A stretch of DNA of 64,000 nt. It comes from Kitasatospora sp. SolWspMP-SS2h. Its GTDB lineage: Bacteria; Actinomycetota; Actinomycetes; Streptomycetales; Streptomycetaceae. How positions within the stretch are numbered: the first letter of the stretch is position 1; each line of letters begins with the position of its first letter. The position numbers and the translations under genes were made by a program. The notes under the pieces were generated by a model, which was not told the DNA's origin, did not search any database, and saw only the letters and a program-made list of their open reading frames with translations. Positions 26,454 to 35,888 of this stretch are shown piece after piece. The stretch is from contig NZ_QLLT01000001.1 in the NCBI RefSeq assembly GCF_003259315.1, positions 248,001 to 312,000 of the forward strand, read 5' to 3'.

Positions 26454-27731
26454 TCAGGCCGTGGCGGCGGCCAGCGGGACGGGGGCGGCCAGGAGCTGCT
26501 CGGCCAGGTCGAGCACGCCGGGGGTGAGCAGCCCGTGCTCGGCCGTCAACTCGCGCAGTGTCGCGGCGAGTTCGTCCCGGCGGTCGAACTCGCAGGTGAG
26601 CACGGTGTTGGCGTACGCCTGGCCGTCGATGTGGAACTCGCTGGCCCGGACCAGGTCGAGGCGTTCGCGCAGCAGCGCGGTGAGCGCGGGGGTGGCCCGG
26701 CGGATCGGCAGTTGCAGGGCGAGCCGGCGGCGGCGGCCGAAGCCGGGGGCCTGCTGCTCCCAGGTACCGAGCAGCAGCGAGAGCAGCGCGGCGTAGGTGT
26801 TGTCGCCGGAGGCCGCGATGGAGAGCGTGGTGGAGCCGGAGACCCGGGGGTTGATCTCGATGACCTGGTAGCCGCCGTCGGCGTGGATCATCTCGACCTC
26901 GATGGCGCCCTCGATCCCGAGGTCCTCGCACAGCCGCAGCAGCCGCTCGGCGACCGGCCGGAAGTCCCGGTCGGGGCCGGGGCGCGGCGCGGTGTAGCGG
27001 ACGGTGTCGAAGACGAAGGACGGGGCGCCGCCGGTCGGCCCCTTCCAGATCAGCGGCTGGAGGGCGTAGTGCCCGGGCCGGCCGACCACCTCGACCGAGC
27101 AGAGTTCGCCGGTGACGCAGTGCTCCAGGACGGTGCTGCCGTCGTACGGGTCGGCGAGGTAGGCGCGCAGGGCCGCCCGGTCGGGCAGGAAGCGGATGCC
27201 GGTGGCGAGGCAGTCCCACAGCGGCTTGGAGAGCAGCGGGTAGCCGATCCGCTCGGCCTGCGCCAGCAGCAGGTCCTGGTAGGCCGGGGCCTGGACGCTG
27301 CGGCCGCGCAGCAGGTCGCCGTCGACCAGCAGCCCGTCGGGGGTGTCGAGGCCGTGGGCGGCGAGCAGCCGCTTGGTCTCCCACTTGTTGGCCAGCACGC
27401 AGGTGGCGTCCGGGCTGTGCATGACCATCGGGATGCCGCGGGCGGCGAGCTTCTCGCGCACCACGGCGTCACGCAGCGCGTTCTCGTCGGGTATGGAGAG
27501 CGAGACGACGCCGTCGGCGCCCCAGGCGGCGATCCGGTCGGCGATCTGCTCGCAGCTCAGGCCGGGCGGGAGCTTCTCGGACTCGCCGGGGAAGTCGTCC
27601 GGTCCGCACTCGCCGTCGGTGTGGAACAGCTTGAGGGTGAGGCCGGCCTCGGCGGCCGGTCCGGCCAGCTCCCGGACGTAGGGGTCGGTCTGCTGGATCT
27701 CGATGGAGCGCAGCAGCGCGATGCGGGCCAT
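26454..27731 (-). CDS. ATP-grasp ligase B of candidate biosynthetic operon
   Basis: 425-aa ATP-grasp carboxylate-amine ligase. N-terminal pre-ATP-grasp part MARIALLRSIEIQQTDPYVR, then the ATP-binding half with IGYPLLSKPLWDCLATGI, and the metal-binding end VIEINPRVSGSTTLSIAAS holding the E-x-N-x-R-x-x-G motif. A further roughly 100 residues follow. Such enzymes activate a carboxylate as acyl phosphate and join it to an amine, as in dipeptide ligases and PolG/NikS. Its ATG lies one base after the stop of ligase A, so both are translated as a pair. Substrates unknown. Confidence 0.87.
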   Translation of the reverse strand: MARIALLRSIEIQQTDPYVRELAGPAAEAGLTLKLFHTDGECGPDDFPGESEKLPPGLSCEQIADRIAAWGADGVVSLSIPDENALRDAVVREKLAARGIPMVMHSPDATCVLANKWETKRLLAAHGLDTPDGLLVDGDLLRGRSVQAPAYQDLLLAQAERIGYPLLSKPLWDCLATGIRFLPDRAALRAYLADPYDGSTVLEHCVTGELCSVEVVGRPGHYALQPLIWKGPTGGAPSFVFDTVRYTAPRPGPDRDFRPVAERLLRLCEDLGIEGAIEVEMIHADGGYQVIEINPRVSGSTTLSIAASGDNTYAALLSLLLGTWEQQAPGFGRRRRLALQLPIRRATPALTALLRERLDLVRASEFHIDGQAYANTVLTCEFDRRDELAATLRELTAEHGLLTPGVLDLAEQLLAAPVPLAAATA

Positions 27732-27732
27732 C

Positions 27733-28965
27733 TCAGGCCAGCTCGATGCGGACGGCGGCCAGGGCGTCGGCGGCGAGCCGGTTGACCTCCTCGGCCGTTT
27801 CGGCGGTCAGGATGAAGTGGCCGACCCGGGAGATGTTGTCCTGCGGGCGGGCGAGTTCCTTGCCGGGTTCGGCGTACAGCGCGGTGGCCACCGTGTGCGG
27901 GCCCTCGGGGAGGTGCTCGACGGAGCGCAGCACGCCGGCCGACGGCGGGGTGAGGAAGCGGATCGCGGCGGCCCGCCGGTGGGTGGGCAGCACGTCGGGG
28001 TGGTCGCCGAGCGCGGCCTGGAGGTAGGCGCGGGCCTCGCTGACGCCGGTCGCCTCCCGGACCAGCTTGACGATGTGGTCGCCCGGCGGGCGGGCGCCGA
28101 CCTCGATGATCCGGGCGGTGTTGTCCTCCAGCAGCTTGAGCTCGGTGTGCGCGACGCCGTACCGGAAGCCCAGCGCGGCCAGGCCCTGTTCGACGGTGGC
28201 GAGCACCGCCTCGGTGGCCGCCTCGTCCAGCGCGGCGGGGACGGTGTGGCCGACCTCGGCGCGGGTGGCGTCGTCGGTGGTGAACTTCTCGGTGATCGCC
28301 AGGTGGTGGTACTTCTCCTCGAAGACCACCGTCTCGATGCTGAACTCCTTCCCGCCGATGTACTCCTGGATCAGCACGGTGGTCTCCAGCGGCGTGCCGT
28401 GCGGGAACTCCCGCGGCCAGCCCTGGGCGAACTCGACCGCCGCGGCCAGCTCCTGCTCGCCGCGCACCACCGAGACGCCGACCGAGCCGGCGTTCTCGCA
28501 CGGCTTGACCACCACGGGGTAGTCGAGGCCGGTCCGGGCCAGCGCCTCGGCGGCCTCGGCGGGGCCGGCCACCACGGCCGTGCGCGGTGCGGGGACGCCG
28601 GCGGCGTCGAAGACCTGCGCCATCACCCGCTTGTTGCGGGCGGCGGCGGCCTTCTCCGGGTCGTGTCCGGGCAGGCCGAGTTCGGCGGCCACCCGGGTGA
28701 CCAGCGGGGAGAAGAACTCCCAGCCGGTGACGACGCCGTCGACGCCCCGCTCGCGGGCGAAGGAGAGCAGGTCGCGGACGGCCGTCTCGGTGTCGCCGAG
28801 GTCGGTGAAGACCGTGCCGTCGATCCTCTCCTTCAGTTCGGGGCGGTAGTCGCGGTACAGCTCCTCGTGGGTGGCGACGTGCACCTCGACGCCCAACTCC
28901 CGCGCCGCGTCGAGCAGGTCACCACCGACCATGCCGTTCGCCTCGATCAGCAGCAGTTTCTTCAT
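27733..28965 (-). CDS. ATP-grasp ligase A of candidate biosynthetic operon (first gene)
   Basis: 410-aa ATP-grasp ligase similar in plan to L-amino-acid ligases. N-terminus MKKLLLIEANGMVGGDLLDA; ATP lysine and glycine loop in DYPVVVKPCENAGSVGVSVV (about 150-169); IQEYIGGKEFSIETVVF; metal motif RIIEVGARPPGDHIV, in which Gly replaces the usual Asn of E-x-N. The C-terminal 90 residues resemble the small lobe of BacD-type enzymes. ATG at 28965 has AGGAGG at 8 bp; a longer frame to 29022 lacks a site. First gene of the nine-gene leftward operon. Confidence 0.88.
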   Translation of the reverse strand: MKKLLLIEANGMVGGDLLDAARELGVEVHVATHEELYRDYRPELKERIDGTVFTDLGDTETAVRDLLSFARERGVDGVVTGWEFFSPLVTRVAAELGLPGHDPEKAAAARNKRVMAQVFDAAGVPAPRTAVVAGPAEAAEALARTGLDYPVVVKPCENAGSVGVSVVRGEQELAAAVEFAQGWPREFPHGTPLETTVLIQEYIGGKEFSIETVVFEEKYHHLAITEKFTTDDATRAEVGHTVPAALDEAATEAVLATVEQGLAALGFRYGVAHTELKLLEDNTARIIEVGARPPGDHIVKLVREATGVSEARAYLQAALGDHPDVLPTHRRAAAIRFLTPPSAGVLRSVEHLPEGPHTVATALYAEPGKELARPQDNISRVGHFILTAETAEEVNRLAADALAAVRIELA

Positions 28966-29462
28966 GGATGTCCTCCTGGACGGGCAGGCCGGAGCGGCGA
29001 TGGGGGCAAGTGCTTTGAACATGTGGACAATTGACGGTGCATCAGGTGTTTCCGCATGTGAACGCGCGTAGATCGGCGTGCGGAAGTGTCGAACAACGGC
29101 ACATCGGGCCGTTCCATTGGCTACGATCGGCCCTGGTCATGAGCGCGACGGTTCATGCCGCGCCGGGGGCGGCAGCTACACGGGGAGCTGGGATGTGCGG
29201 TGTGCCAGGAAGGTCGGGGACGTACTCGACGCTCCGGCAACCGGTCGTGCGCGTCCCGGCCGCGAGAGTTCCGGTTGCGGGAGTTCCGGCCGCGAGAGTC
29301 GCGGCCCCGAGAGTTCCGGCTGCGAGAGTTCCGGTCGTGAGCGTGCCGACCGTGAGCGTGCCGACCGTGCGCGTTCCGGTCCGATGTCGGCGTTCCTGTC
29401 CCGGGAGATCGGTCGACGGCGGCTGAGCCGTCGGCGGTGGGTCGCGTCCGCCGGTCCGGAGG
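28966..29462. other. cluster leader/promoter region with repeats, no gene
   Basis: 497 bp without a credible gene between ligase A and the small peptide gene. It should hold the operon promoter in its left part, near GAACATG (29017-29023) and CATGTGAAC (29055-29063), which resemble sequences beside the LuxR gene. Its right part is the 15-bp repeat array. Open frames through the array give only repeated Arg/Val-rich residues. Confidence 0.6.
29253..29387. repeat. 15-bp tandem repeat, nine units
   Basis: Nine consecutive 15-bp units close to GTTCCGGCCGCGAGA, diverging toward the right end (GTGCCGACCGTGAGC). The first five differ by a few bases each. It lies between the candidate biosynthetic operon and its presumed regulator. 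Confidence 0.9.
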
Positions 29463-29639
29463 TCAGTGACCGCCGGTGGGGGTGACGTCCCATTCCAGGT
29501 CCGCGACCACCCGGGTGCCGTGCCCGGTGCCGGGGTGCCCGGCGCCGGCTCCGACCGCCGCCACGCCGATCACGGCGGCGGCCGGCAGGAGGAGCAGGGC
29601 GATCCAGCGCCGCAGGTGGCTGGAGGCATGGCTGATCAT
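29463..29639 (-). CDS. 58-aa membrane or secreted peptide, possible signalling precursor
   Basis: Short gene: MISHASSHLRRWIALLLLP, a 20-residue hydrophobic stretch (about 12-31), then GAGAGHPGTGHGTRVVADLE and the acidic/aromatic end EWDVTPTGGH. This is the plan of a signal peptide or membrane anchor followed by a roughly 25-residue extracellular tail. ATG at 29639 has AAGGA 8 bases upstream. It is divergent from the LuxR-type gene and in the same direction as the ATP-grasp operon. A secreted pheromone read by the regulator is one idea; a small membrane protein is the other. No homologue recognised. Confidence 0.6.
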   Translation of the reverse strand: MISHASSHLRRWIALLLLPAAAVIGVAAVGAGAGHPGTGHGTRVVADLEWDVTPTGGH

Positions 29640-29740
29640 CGGTCACATCCTTCTGACAGGTGGGTGGTTGCGGAGAACCCGTATCCGTCCGCACACACAA
29701 TTCTTGGCCGACCGGCCGAGTCGAGCAAGCGATCAGCTGG

Positions 29741-29769
29741 CTCATGTTGATGAACAGCATGAACATGAG
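29741..29769 (+). promoter_or_regulatory. inverted repeat overlapping the LuxR gene's leader
   Basis: CTCATGTT (29741-29748) and AACATGAG (29762-29769) are perfect 8-bp arms 13 bp apart. The right arm includes the GAG of the GAGGG ribosome binding site for the start at 29777. It could be an operator or an RNA hairpin limiting translation. The AACATG element recurs in the operon leader at 29017. Confidence 0.5.
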
Positions 29770-29776
29770 GGTGGTC

Positions 29777-30865
29777 ATGAACACCGAACACCGGACCGGT
29801 GATCCCGGTCAGGAGGACGTCCCCCGGCTCAGCCCCGCCGCCGAGCGGCTCTACGTGCGCTCGCTGAGCAGTGGCGGCCTGCCCAACCCGGCGGTCGGCG
29901 GGGGCCCCGTCGGCCTCTCCGCCGCCTGCCTCTCCCCCGACGAACTGGCCGCCAGTGAGCAGCTGTTGCGGCTCGGGCTGCTCGCCGCAGACGCCGCCGA
30001 GCCCGCCCGCCTGGTCCCGGTGGACCCGCAGCTGGCCGCGGCCTCGGTGCGCCGCCGGGTGCGGCTGCAGTCCGCCCGGATCGAGGAGCACGGCTCGCGC
30101 CTGGTCGGGGAGTTGACCCGGCTCTCGCACCTCTACGACCAGGCGTCCGAGGAGGGCCCGCAGGCGGCGCCCGTGCAGGACCTGGTCGGCCTGGACATGA
30201 TCACCTCGGCGATCGACGAGGCGATGCGCGACTGCACCGAGGAGGCGCTCACCGCCCAGCCCGGCAACGGCCGCCGGGCGGACGCGCTGGCCCGCGCGCT
30301 CGGCAAGGCCGAGGATCTGCTGGCCCGCGGCGCCCACCTGCGCACGCTCTACCAGCACCCGGCCCGGTTCAGCGAGCCGATCCGGGACTACGTGACCAAG
30401 GTGTCCTCGCTGGGCGCGGAGGTCCGCACCCTCGACGAGCTGCCCAAGCGGCTGATGATCTTCGACCGCAGGACGGCCTTCGTCTCGGCCGCCCAGGACA
30501 GCCGCCGCGCGGTGCTGGTCCGCCACCCCGCCCTGGTCGCCTACCTGACCGACACCTTCGAGCGCGACTGGCGGCGGGCCAGCCCGTACGACGTCCGCTA
30601 CCGCGGCGGCTCGGCCGGACGAGGGCTGAACGAAGTCCAGCAGACCATCCTGCGGATGCTGGTGGACGGCGAACCGGACGACGCGATAGCCCGCCGGATG
30701 AGCCTCAACGTCCGCACCTGCCGGGCCCACATCGCCAAGATCCTCAAGGCGTACGACGCCCAGAGCCGGGTCCAGATGGCCTACCAGCTGGGCCGTTCCG
30801 AGGCACTGTCCGGCGACGGCCTGCGGGGCGGGGTGCCGAGCGGCGCGCCGAGCGGGGCGGCCTGA
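29777..30865 (+). CDS. LuxR-type HTH transcriptional regulator (TrmB-like N-terminal part)
   Basis: 362-aa regulator. The C-terminal LuxR helix-turn-helix is clear: LNEVQQTILRMLVDGEPDDAIARRMSLNVRTCRAHIAKILKAYDAQSRVQ, about residues 282-335. The N-terminus (LSPAAERLYVRSLSSGGLP) looks like the winged-helix part of TrmB-like LuxR proteins frequent in Streptomyces, and the centre resembles a phospholipase-D-like or sensor region. ATG at 29777 follows GAGGG. Divergent from the peptide gene and the ATP-grasp operon, it is the best candidate for cluster control. Confidence 0.87.
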   Translation: MNTEHRTGDPGQEDVPRLSPAAERLYVRSLSSGGLPNPAVGGGPVGLSAACLSPDELAASEQLLRLGLLAADAAEPARLVPVDPQLAAASVRRRVRLQSARIEEHGSRLVGELTRLSHLYDQASEEGPQAAPVQDLVGLDMITSAIDEAMRDCTEEALTAQPGNGRRADALARALGKAEDLLARGAHLRTLYQHPARFSEPIRDYVTKVSSLGAEVRTLDELPKRLMIFDRRTAFVSAAQDSRRAVLVRHPALVAYLTDTFERDWRRASPYDVRYRGGSAGRGLNEVQQTILRMLVDGEPDDAIARRMSLNVRTCRAHIAKILKAYDAQSRVQMAYQLGRSEALSGDGLRGGVPSGAPSGAA

Positions 30866-30902
30866 ACGCCCCCCGGCGACACGGGATTCCGGCCGCTCGG
30901 CG

Positions 30903-31538
30903 TCAGCTGCGGACGCGCAGGCGTTCGCCCTGCGGGCCGAACATCACCAGGTACTCGACCGGGCGGTCCGGGGCGGCGTTGGCGACCCCGTGCGGGGTGC
31001 GGGTGTCGAACTCGGCGACCTCCCCGGCGGCCAGCACCAGCTCGCGGTCGCCGAGGGTCAGCCGGAGCCGCCCGGAGAGCACGCAGAGCCACTCGTGGCC
31101 GGGGTGGGAGACCTGGCGCGGCCGGGGCGGGGGCCCGTCGGCGGCGGTGGTGTCGGCGGCGGCAGTGGTGTCGGTGGGGGCGGCGGTGTCGGTGGCGGCG
31201 GCGGCCGTGGCGGGCAGGACGTGCTTGTGCGCGTGCAGGCCGCCGACGTAGCGGGTCAGCGGGAGCACCGCCTTGTCGTCCGCGCCCCGCAGCGGTGCCG
31301 GTCGCGCGGGCGCGGTGCCGGCCAGTTCGTCGAGCGGGACGCGGTACTCCCGGGCCAGCAGGAGCAGCACCTCCAGGGTGGGGTGGCGGTGGCCGTTCTC
31401 CATCCGGGACAGCGTGCTGGGGGTGAGGCCGGTGGCCCGGCACACCTCGCCGAGGCCGCGGCCGTCGCGGGCCCGGGCGGCGCGCAGGCGCGGGCCCATG
31501 GTGGCCAGCAGGTGCGCCACCTCCTCGCTGCCGGTCAT
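30903..31538 (-). CDS. XRE-family regulator with cupin sensor domain
   Basis: 211 aa. HTH_3 domain at about residues 15-70 (LRAARARDGRGLGEVCRATG, LTPSTLSRMENGHRHPTLEV), then a cupin_2 domain in the second half (HPGHEWLCVLSGRLRLTLGD, AEFDTRTPHGVAN). Between them is a low-complexity Ala/Thr/Asp segment of about 25 residues (TDTAAPTDTTAAADTTAADG) coded by GTGTCGGCGG-like DNA repeats, unusual for this family. Such regulators often control efflux or hydrolase genes; the adjacent divergent epoxide-hydrolase-like gene is the likely target. Confidence 0.88.
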   Translation of the reverse strand: MTGSEEVAHLLATMGPRLRAARARDGRGLGEVCRATGLTPSTLSRMENGHRHPTLEVLLLLAREYRVPLDELAGTAPARPAPLRGADDKAVLPLTRYVGGLHAHKHVLPATAAAATDTAAPTDTTAAADTTAADGPPPRPRQVSHPGHEWLCVLSGRLRLTLGDRELVLAAGEVAEFDTRTPHGVANAAPDRPVEYLVMFGPQGERLRVRS

Positions 31539-31698
31539 CCCGGGCCCTCCCCTCAGCTGCGGCGTTGCCGATCCGGCAAGGGTAGTCGCCCGGGCGGGGC
31601 GGGGCGGCGCATGATCGACCCGTTCCCGGCGCCGGGGCGTTCCCGCCGCCGTCCGGCCCCTTGGCCGGTCCCCCGTCCAGCCCCTTGGAGGAGCCGTC

Positions 31699-32712
31699 AT
31701 GTCCGTACCGCAGGAGACCGCCGGGTCCGGCCCGGCCGCCGGGGCCCGGCACCGCACCGTCGCCGGGCCCGCGGGGCCGCTGCACCTGGTGGAGCAGGGG
31801 GACGGGCCGCTGGTGCTGCTGGTGCACGGGTTCCCGGAGTCCTGGTACTCGTGGCGGCACCAGCTGCCGGCGCTCGCCGCGGCGGGGTACCGGGCGGTGG
31901 CGCCGGACGTGCGCGGGTACGGGCGGTCGTGCCGGCCGGACGATCCGGCGGCGTACCGGATGCGGGAGCTGGTGGCGGACAACCTGGCGCTGGTGCGGGA
32001 GTCGGGCGCGGGGACGGCGGTGGTGGTCGGGCACGACTGGGGGTCGAACATCGCGGCCGCGTCCGCCCTGCTGCACCCGGAGGTGTTCCGCGCGGTGGGC
32101 CTGCTGAGCGTGCCGTACGCCCCGCCGGGCGGGCCGCGGCCGGGCGAGGTGTTCGCCGGGATGGGCGGGCCGGAGGAGTTCTACGTCTCGTACTTCCAGC
32201 GTCCGGGCCGGGCGGAGGCGGAGATCGAGCCGGACGTCCGGGGCTGGCTGGCCGGGTTCTTCGCCGCGCTGTCCGCCGACACCATGCCCGGCCCGGACGC
32301 GCAGGACCCGCACTTCGTCTCCCGGGCCCCGGGCGGGACGCTGCGCGAGCGCTTCCCGCGCGGGGTGCGGCCGTCCTGGCTGTCGGAGGCCGATCTCGAC
32401 TTCTACGCGGGCGAGTTCGAGCGCACCGGCCTGACCGGCGCGCTGAACCGCTACCGGAACATGGACCGGGACTGGGCGGAGCTGGCGCCCTTGGCCGGGC
32501 GTCCGCTAGAGCAGCCCGCGCTGTTCGTCGGCGGGACGCGGGACGCCTCGACCACCTGGATGGCGGAGGCGATCGACGCCTTCCCGGCCACGCTGCCCGG
32601 GCTGGTCTCCGCCCACCTGCTGGAGGGCTGCGGCCACTGGGTGCAGCAGGAGCGCGCCGAGGAGGTCAACGGGCTGCTGACCTCCTGGCTCGACTCCCTG
32701 CCGTCGAACTGA
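31699..32712 (+). CDS. alpha/beta hydrolase, epoxide hydrolase-like
   Basis: 337-aa hydrolase with epoxide-hydrolase features: oxyanion motif HGFPESWYSWRHQ (about residue 50), nucleophile elbow GHDWGSN with catalytic Asp rather than Ser (about residue 114), and catalytic His in LEGCGHWVQQERAEEV near the end. The cap region contains the Tyr residues expected for epoxide activation. ATG at 31699 follows GGAGGAGCC. Divergent from the XRE-cupin gene, which probably regulates it. Confidence 0.9.
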   Translation: MSVPQETAGSGPAAGARHRTVAGPAGPLHLVEQGDGPLVLLVHGFPESWYSWRHQLPALAAAGYRAVAPDVRGYGRSCRPDDPAAYRMRELVADNLALVRESGAGTAVVVGHDWGSNIAAASALLHPEVFRAVGLLSVPYAPPGGPRPGEVFAGMGGPEEFYVSYFQRPGRAEAEIEPDVRGWLAGFFAALSADTMPGPDAQDPHFVSRAPGGTLRERFPRGVRPSWLSEADLDFYAGEFERTGLTGALNRYRNMDRDWAELAPLAGRPLEQPALFVGGTRDASTTWMAEAIDAFPATLPGLVSAHLLEGCGHWVQQERAEEVNGLLTSWLDSLPSN

Positions 32713-32754
32713 CGGACAGTCAGGACCGCTGCCCGGAGGACTCCTTGGCGACGT

Positions 32755-32981
32755 GCGGCGGCGGAACGGGCGCAGGTCCAGCAGGGGCCGGGCGGTGCGC
32801 GGTTCGACGGTGGTGAAGGCGGCGAGGGCGAGGGCGGCGGCGCCGGGCAGGTCGAAGCGTCCGGGGGCGGTGAGGTGGCGGACGGTGAGCCGGGCGGCGA
32901 CGGCGGCGATCGGCAGGTCGACCAGGAAGATCGAGCGCCGGCCGAACTGCCGGGTGAGCAGCCCGCCGAGCACCGGCCCGG
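32755..32981 (-). pseudogene. MFS drug transporter remnant (DHA2 type)
   Basis: About 75 codons resemble an internal part of EmrB/QacA-type transporters: GPVLGGLLTRQFGRRSIFLVDLPIA, then LTAPGRFDLPGAAALALA, then a jump to VEPRTARPLLDLRPFRRR, which normally lies well downstream. Both ends and an internal segment are missing. It abuts the AsnC remnant on the other strand. Confidence 0.8.
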
Positions 32982-33148
32982 GCAACCTGCGCGCCGTGGT
33001 GATCACCCGCAGCGCGCGGGAGCCGTACGCCCACCTGACCACCGGGGTGGCGGCGCTGCCGGGGGTGCAGCACCTGGAGACCGCGCCGACCATCCGGATC
33101 GTCGAGGGCCCGGGCCCGCTGCCGCCGGCCTCCCCGCGCGACATCTGA
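32972..33148 (+). pseudogene. Lrp/AsnC-family regulator remnant (C-terminal part)
   Basis: About 58 codons match the end of an AsnC/Lrp ligand-binding domain: TGPGNLRAVVITRSAREPYA, LPGVQHLETAPTIRIVEG. The DNA-binding half is absent. The fragment meets the MFS remnant within a few bases, with the missing 5' ends facing each other. Confidence 0.78.
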
Positions 33149-33172
33149 CGTACCGTCAGTACGTGCGCGGGG
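33132..33172 (-). terminator. two-part hairpin after sdhB
   Basis: Outer arms CCCCGCGC (33132-33139) and GCGCGGGG (33165-33172) enclose an inner hairpin ACGTAC-CGTCA-GTACGT (33148-33164). It lies just past the sdhB stop codon (33191) and overlaps the end of the AsnC remnant; likely terminator of the sdhCAB transcript. Confidence 0.6.
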
Positions 33173-33190
33173 AGGGCGGGTCGGGCTTCC

Positions 33191-33915
33191 TCAGCTGCGC
33201 AGGAACTCGCGGTTCAGGCGGGCGATGCCGGACAGCGGGATGCCCTTGGGGCAGGCGGTGGCGCACTCGCCGGTGTTGGTGCAGCCGCCGAAGCCCTCGT
33301 CGTCCATGGTCTCCACCATGTTCCGCACCCGGGAGGCGCGTTCGGGGGCGCCCTGCGGGAGGACGTTGAGGTGGACCACCTTGGCGGCGGTGAACAGCAT
33401 CGCGGAGCCGTTGGGGCAGGCGGCGACGCAGGCCCCGCAGCCGATGCACTCGGCGTGCTCGAAGGCCAGGTCGGCGGCCTCCTTGGGGACGGCCGTGGCG
33501 TGCGCCTCGGGGGCGGATCCGGTGGAGGCGGTGATGTAGCCGCCGGAGCCGATGATCCGGTCGAACGCGGAGCGGTCGACCACCAGGTCGCGGACCACGG
33601 GGAACGCGCCGGCCCGCCAGGGTTCGACGTCGATGGTGTCGCCGTCGTCGAAGTGCCGCATGTGCAGCTGGCAGGTGGTGGTGCGTTCGGGGCCGTGGGC
33701 CTGGCCGTTGATGACCATGCCGCAGGCGCCGCAGATGCCTTCGCGGCAGTCGTGGTCGAAGGCGACCGGGCGTTCGCCGCGCAGGATCAGTTCCTCGTTG
33801 AGGGTGTCGAGCATCTCCAGGAAGGACATGTCCGCGCTGATGCCGGAGACCCGGTACTCGGTCATCTCGCCCGGGGTGTCCGGGCCTTGCTGGCGCCAGA
33901 TGCGCAGGGTGAGGT

Positions 33916-33919
<4 letters not shown>
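33191..33919 (-). CDS. sdhB: succinate dehydrogenase/fumarate reductase iron-sulfur subunit
   Basis: 242-aa electron-transfer subunit between the flavoprotein and the membrane quinone site. [2Fe-2S] cysteines in [15 protein letters not shown], then [14 protein letters not shown] and [14 protein letters not shown] for the other two clusters. The GTG at 33919 overlaps the sdhA stop by 4 bp. Sequence type fits the second, non-classical Sdh of Streptomyces with a one-subunit cytochrome b anchor. Confidence 0.95.
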
Positions 33920-35859
<1,940 letters not shown>

Positions 35860-35888
35860 GGCCGGACTCCCGGTGGGGTGTGGAGGGT

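Noticed and set aside
25582..27384. 600-codon frame giving an N-terminally extended ThyX
   Set aside because: The extension is a shadow of ATP-grasp gene B; ThyX itself is complete from 26331.
29176..29784. Minus-strand 202-codon frame over the 15-bp repeats
   Set aside because: Translates the repeat as Arg/Ser-rich periodic sequence; the real short gene here is in another frame at 29463-29639.
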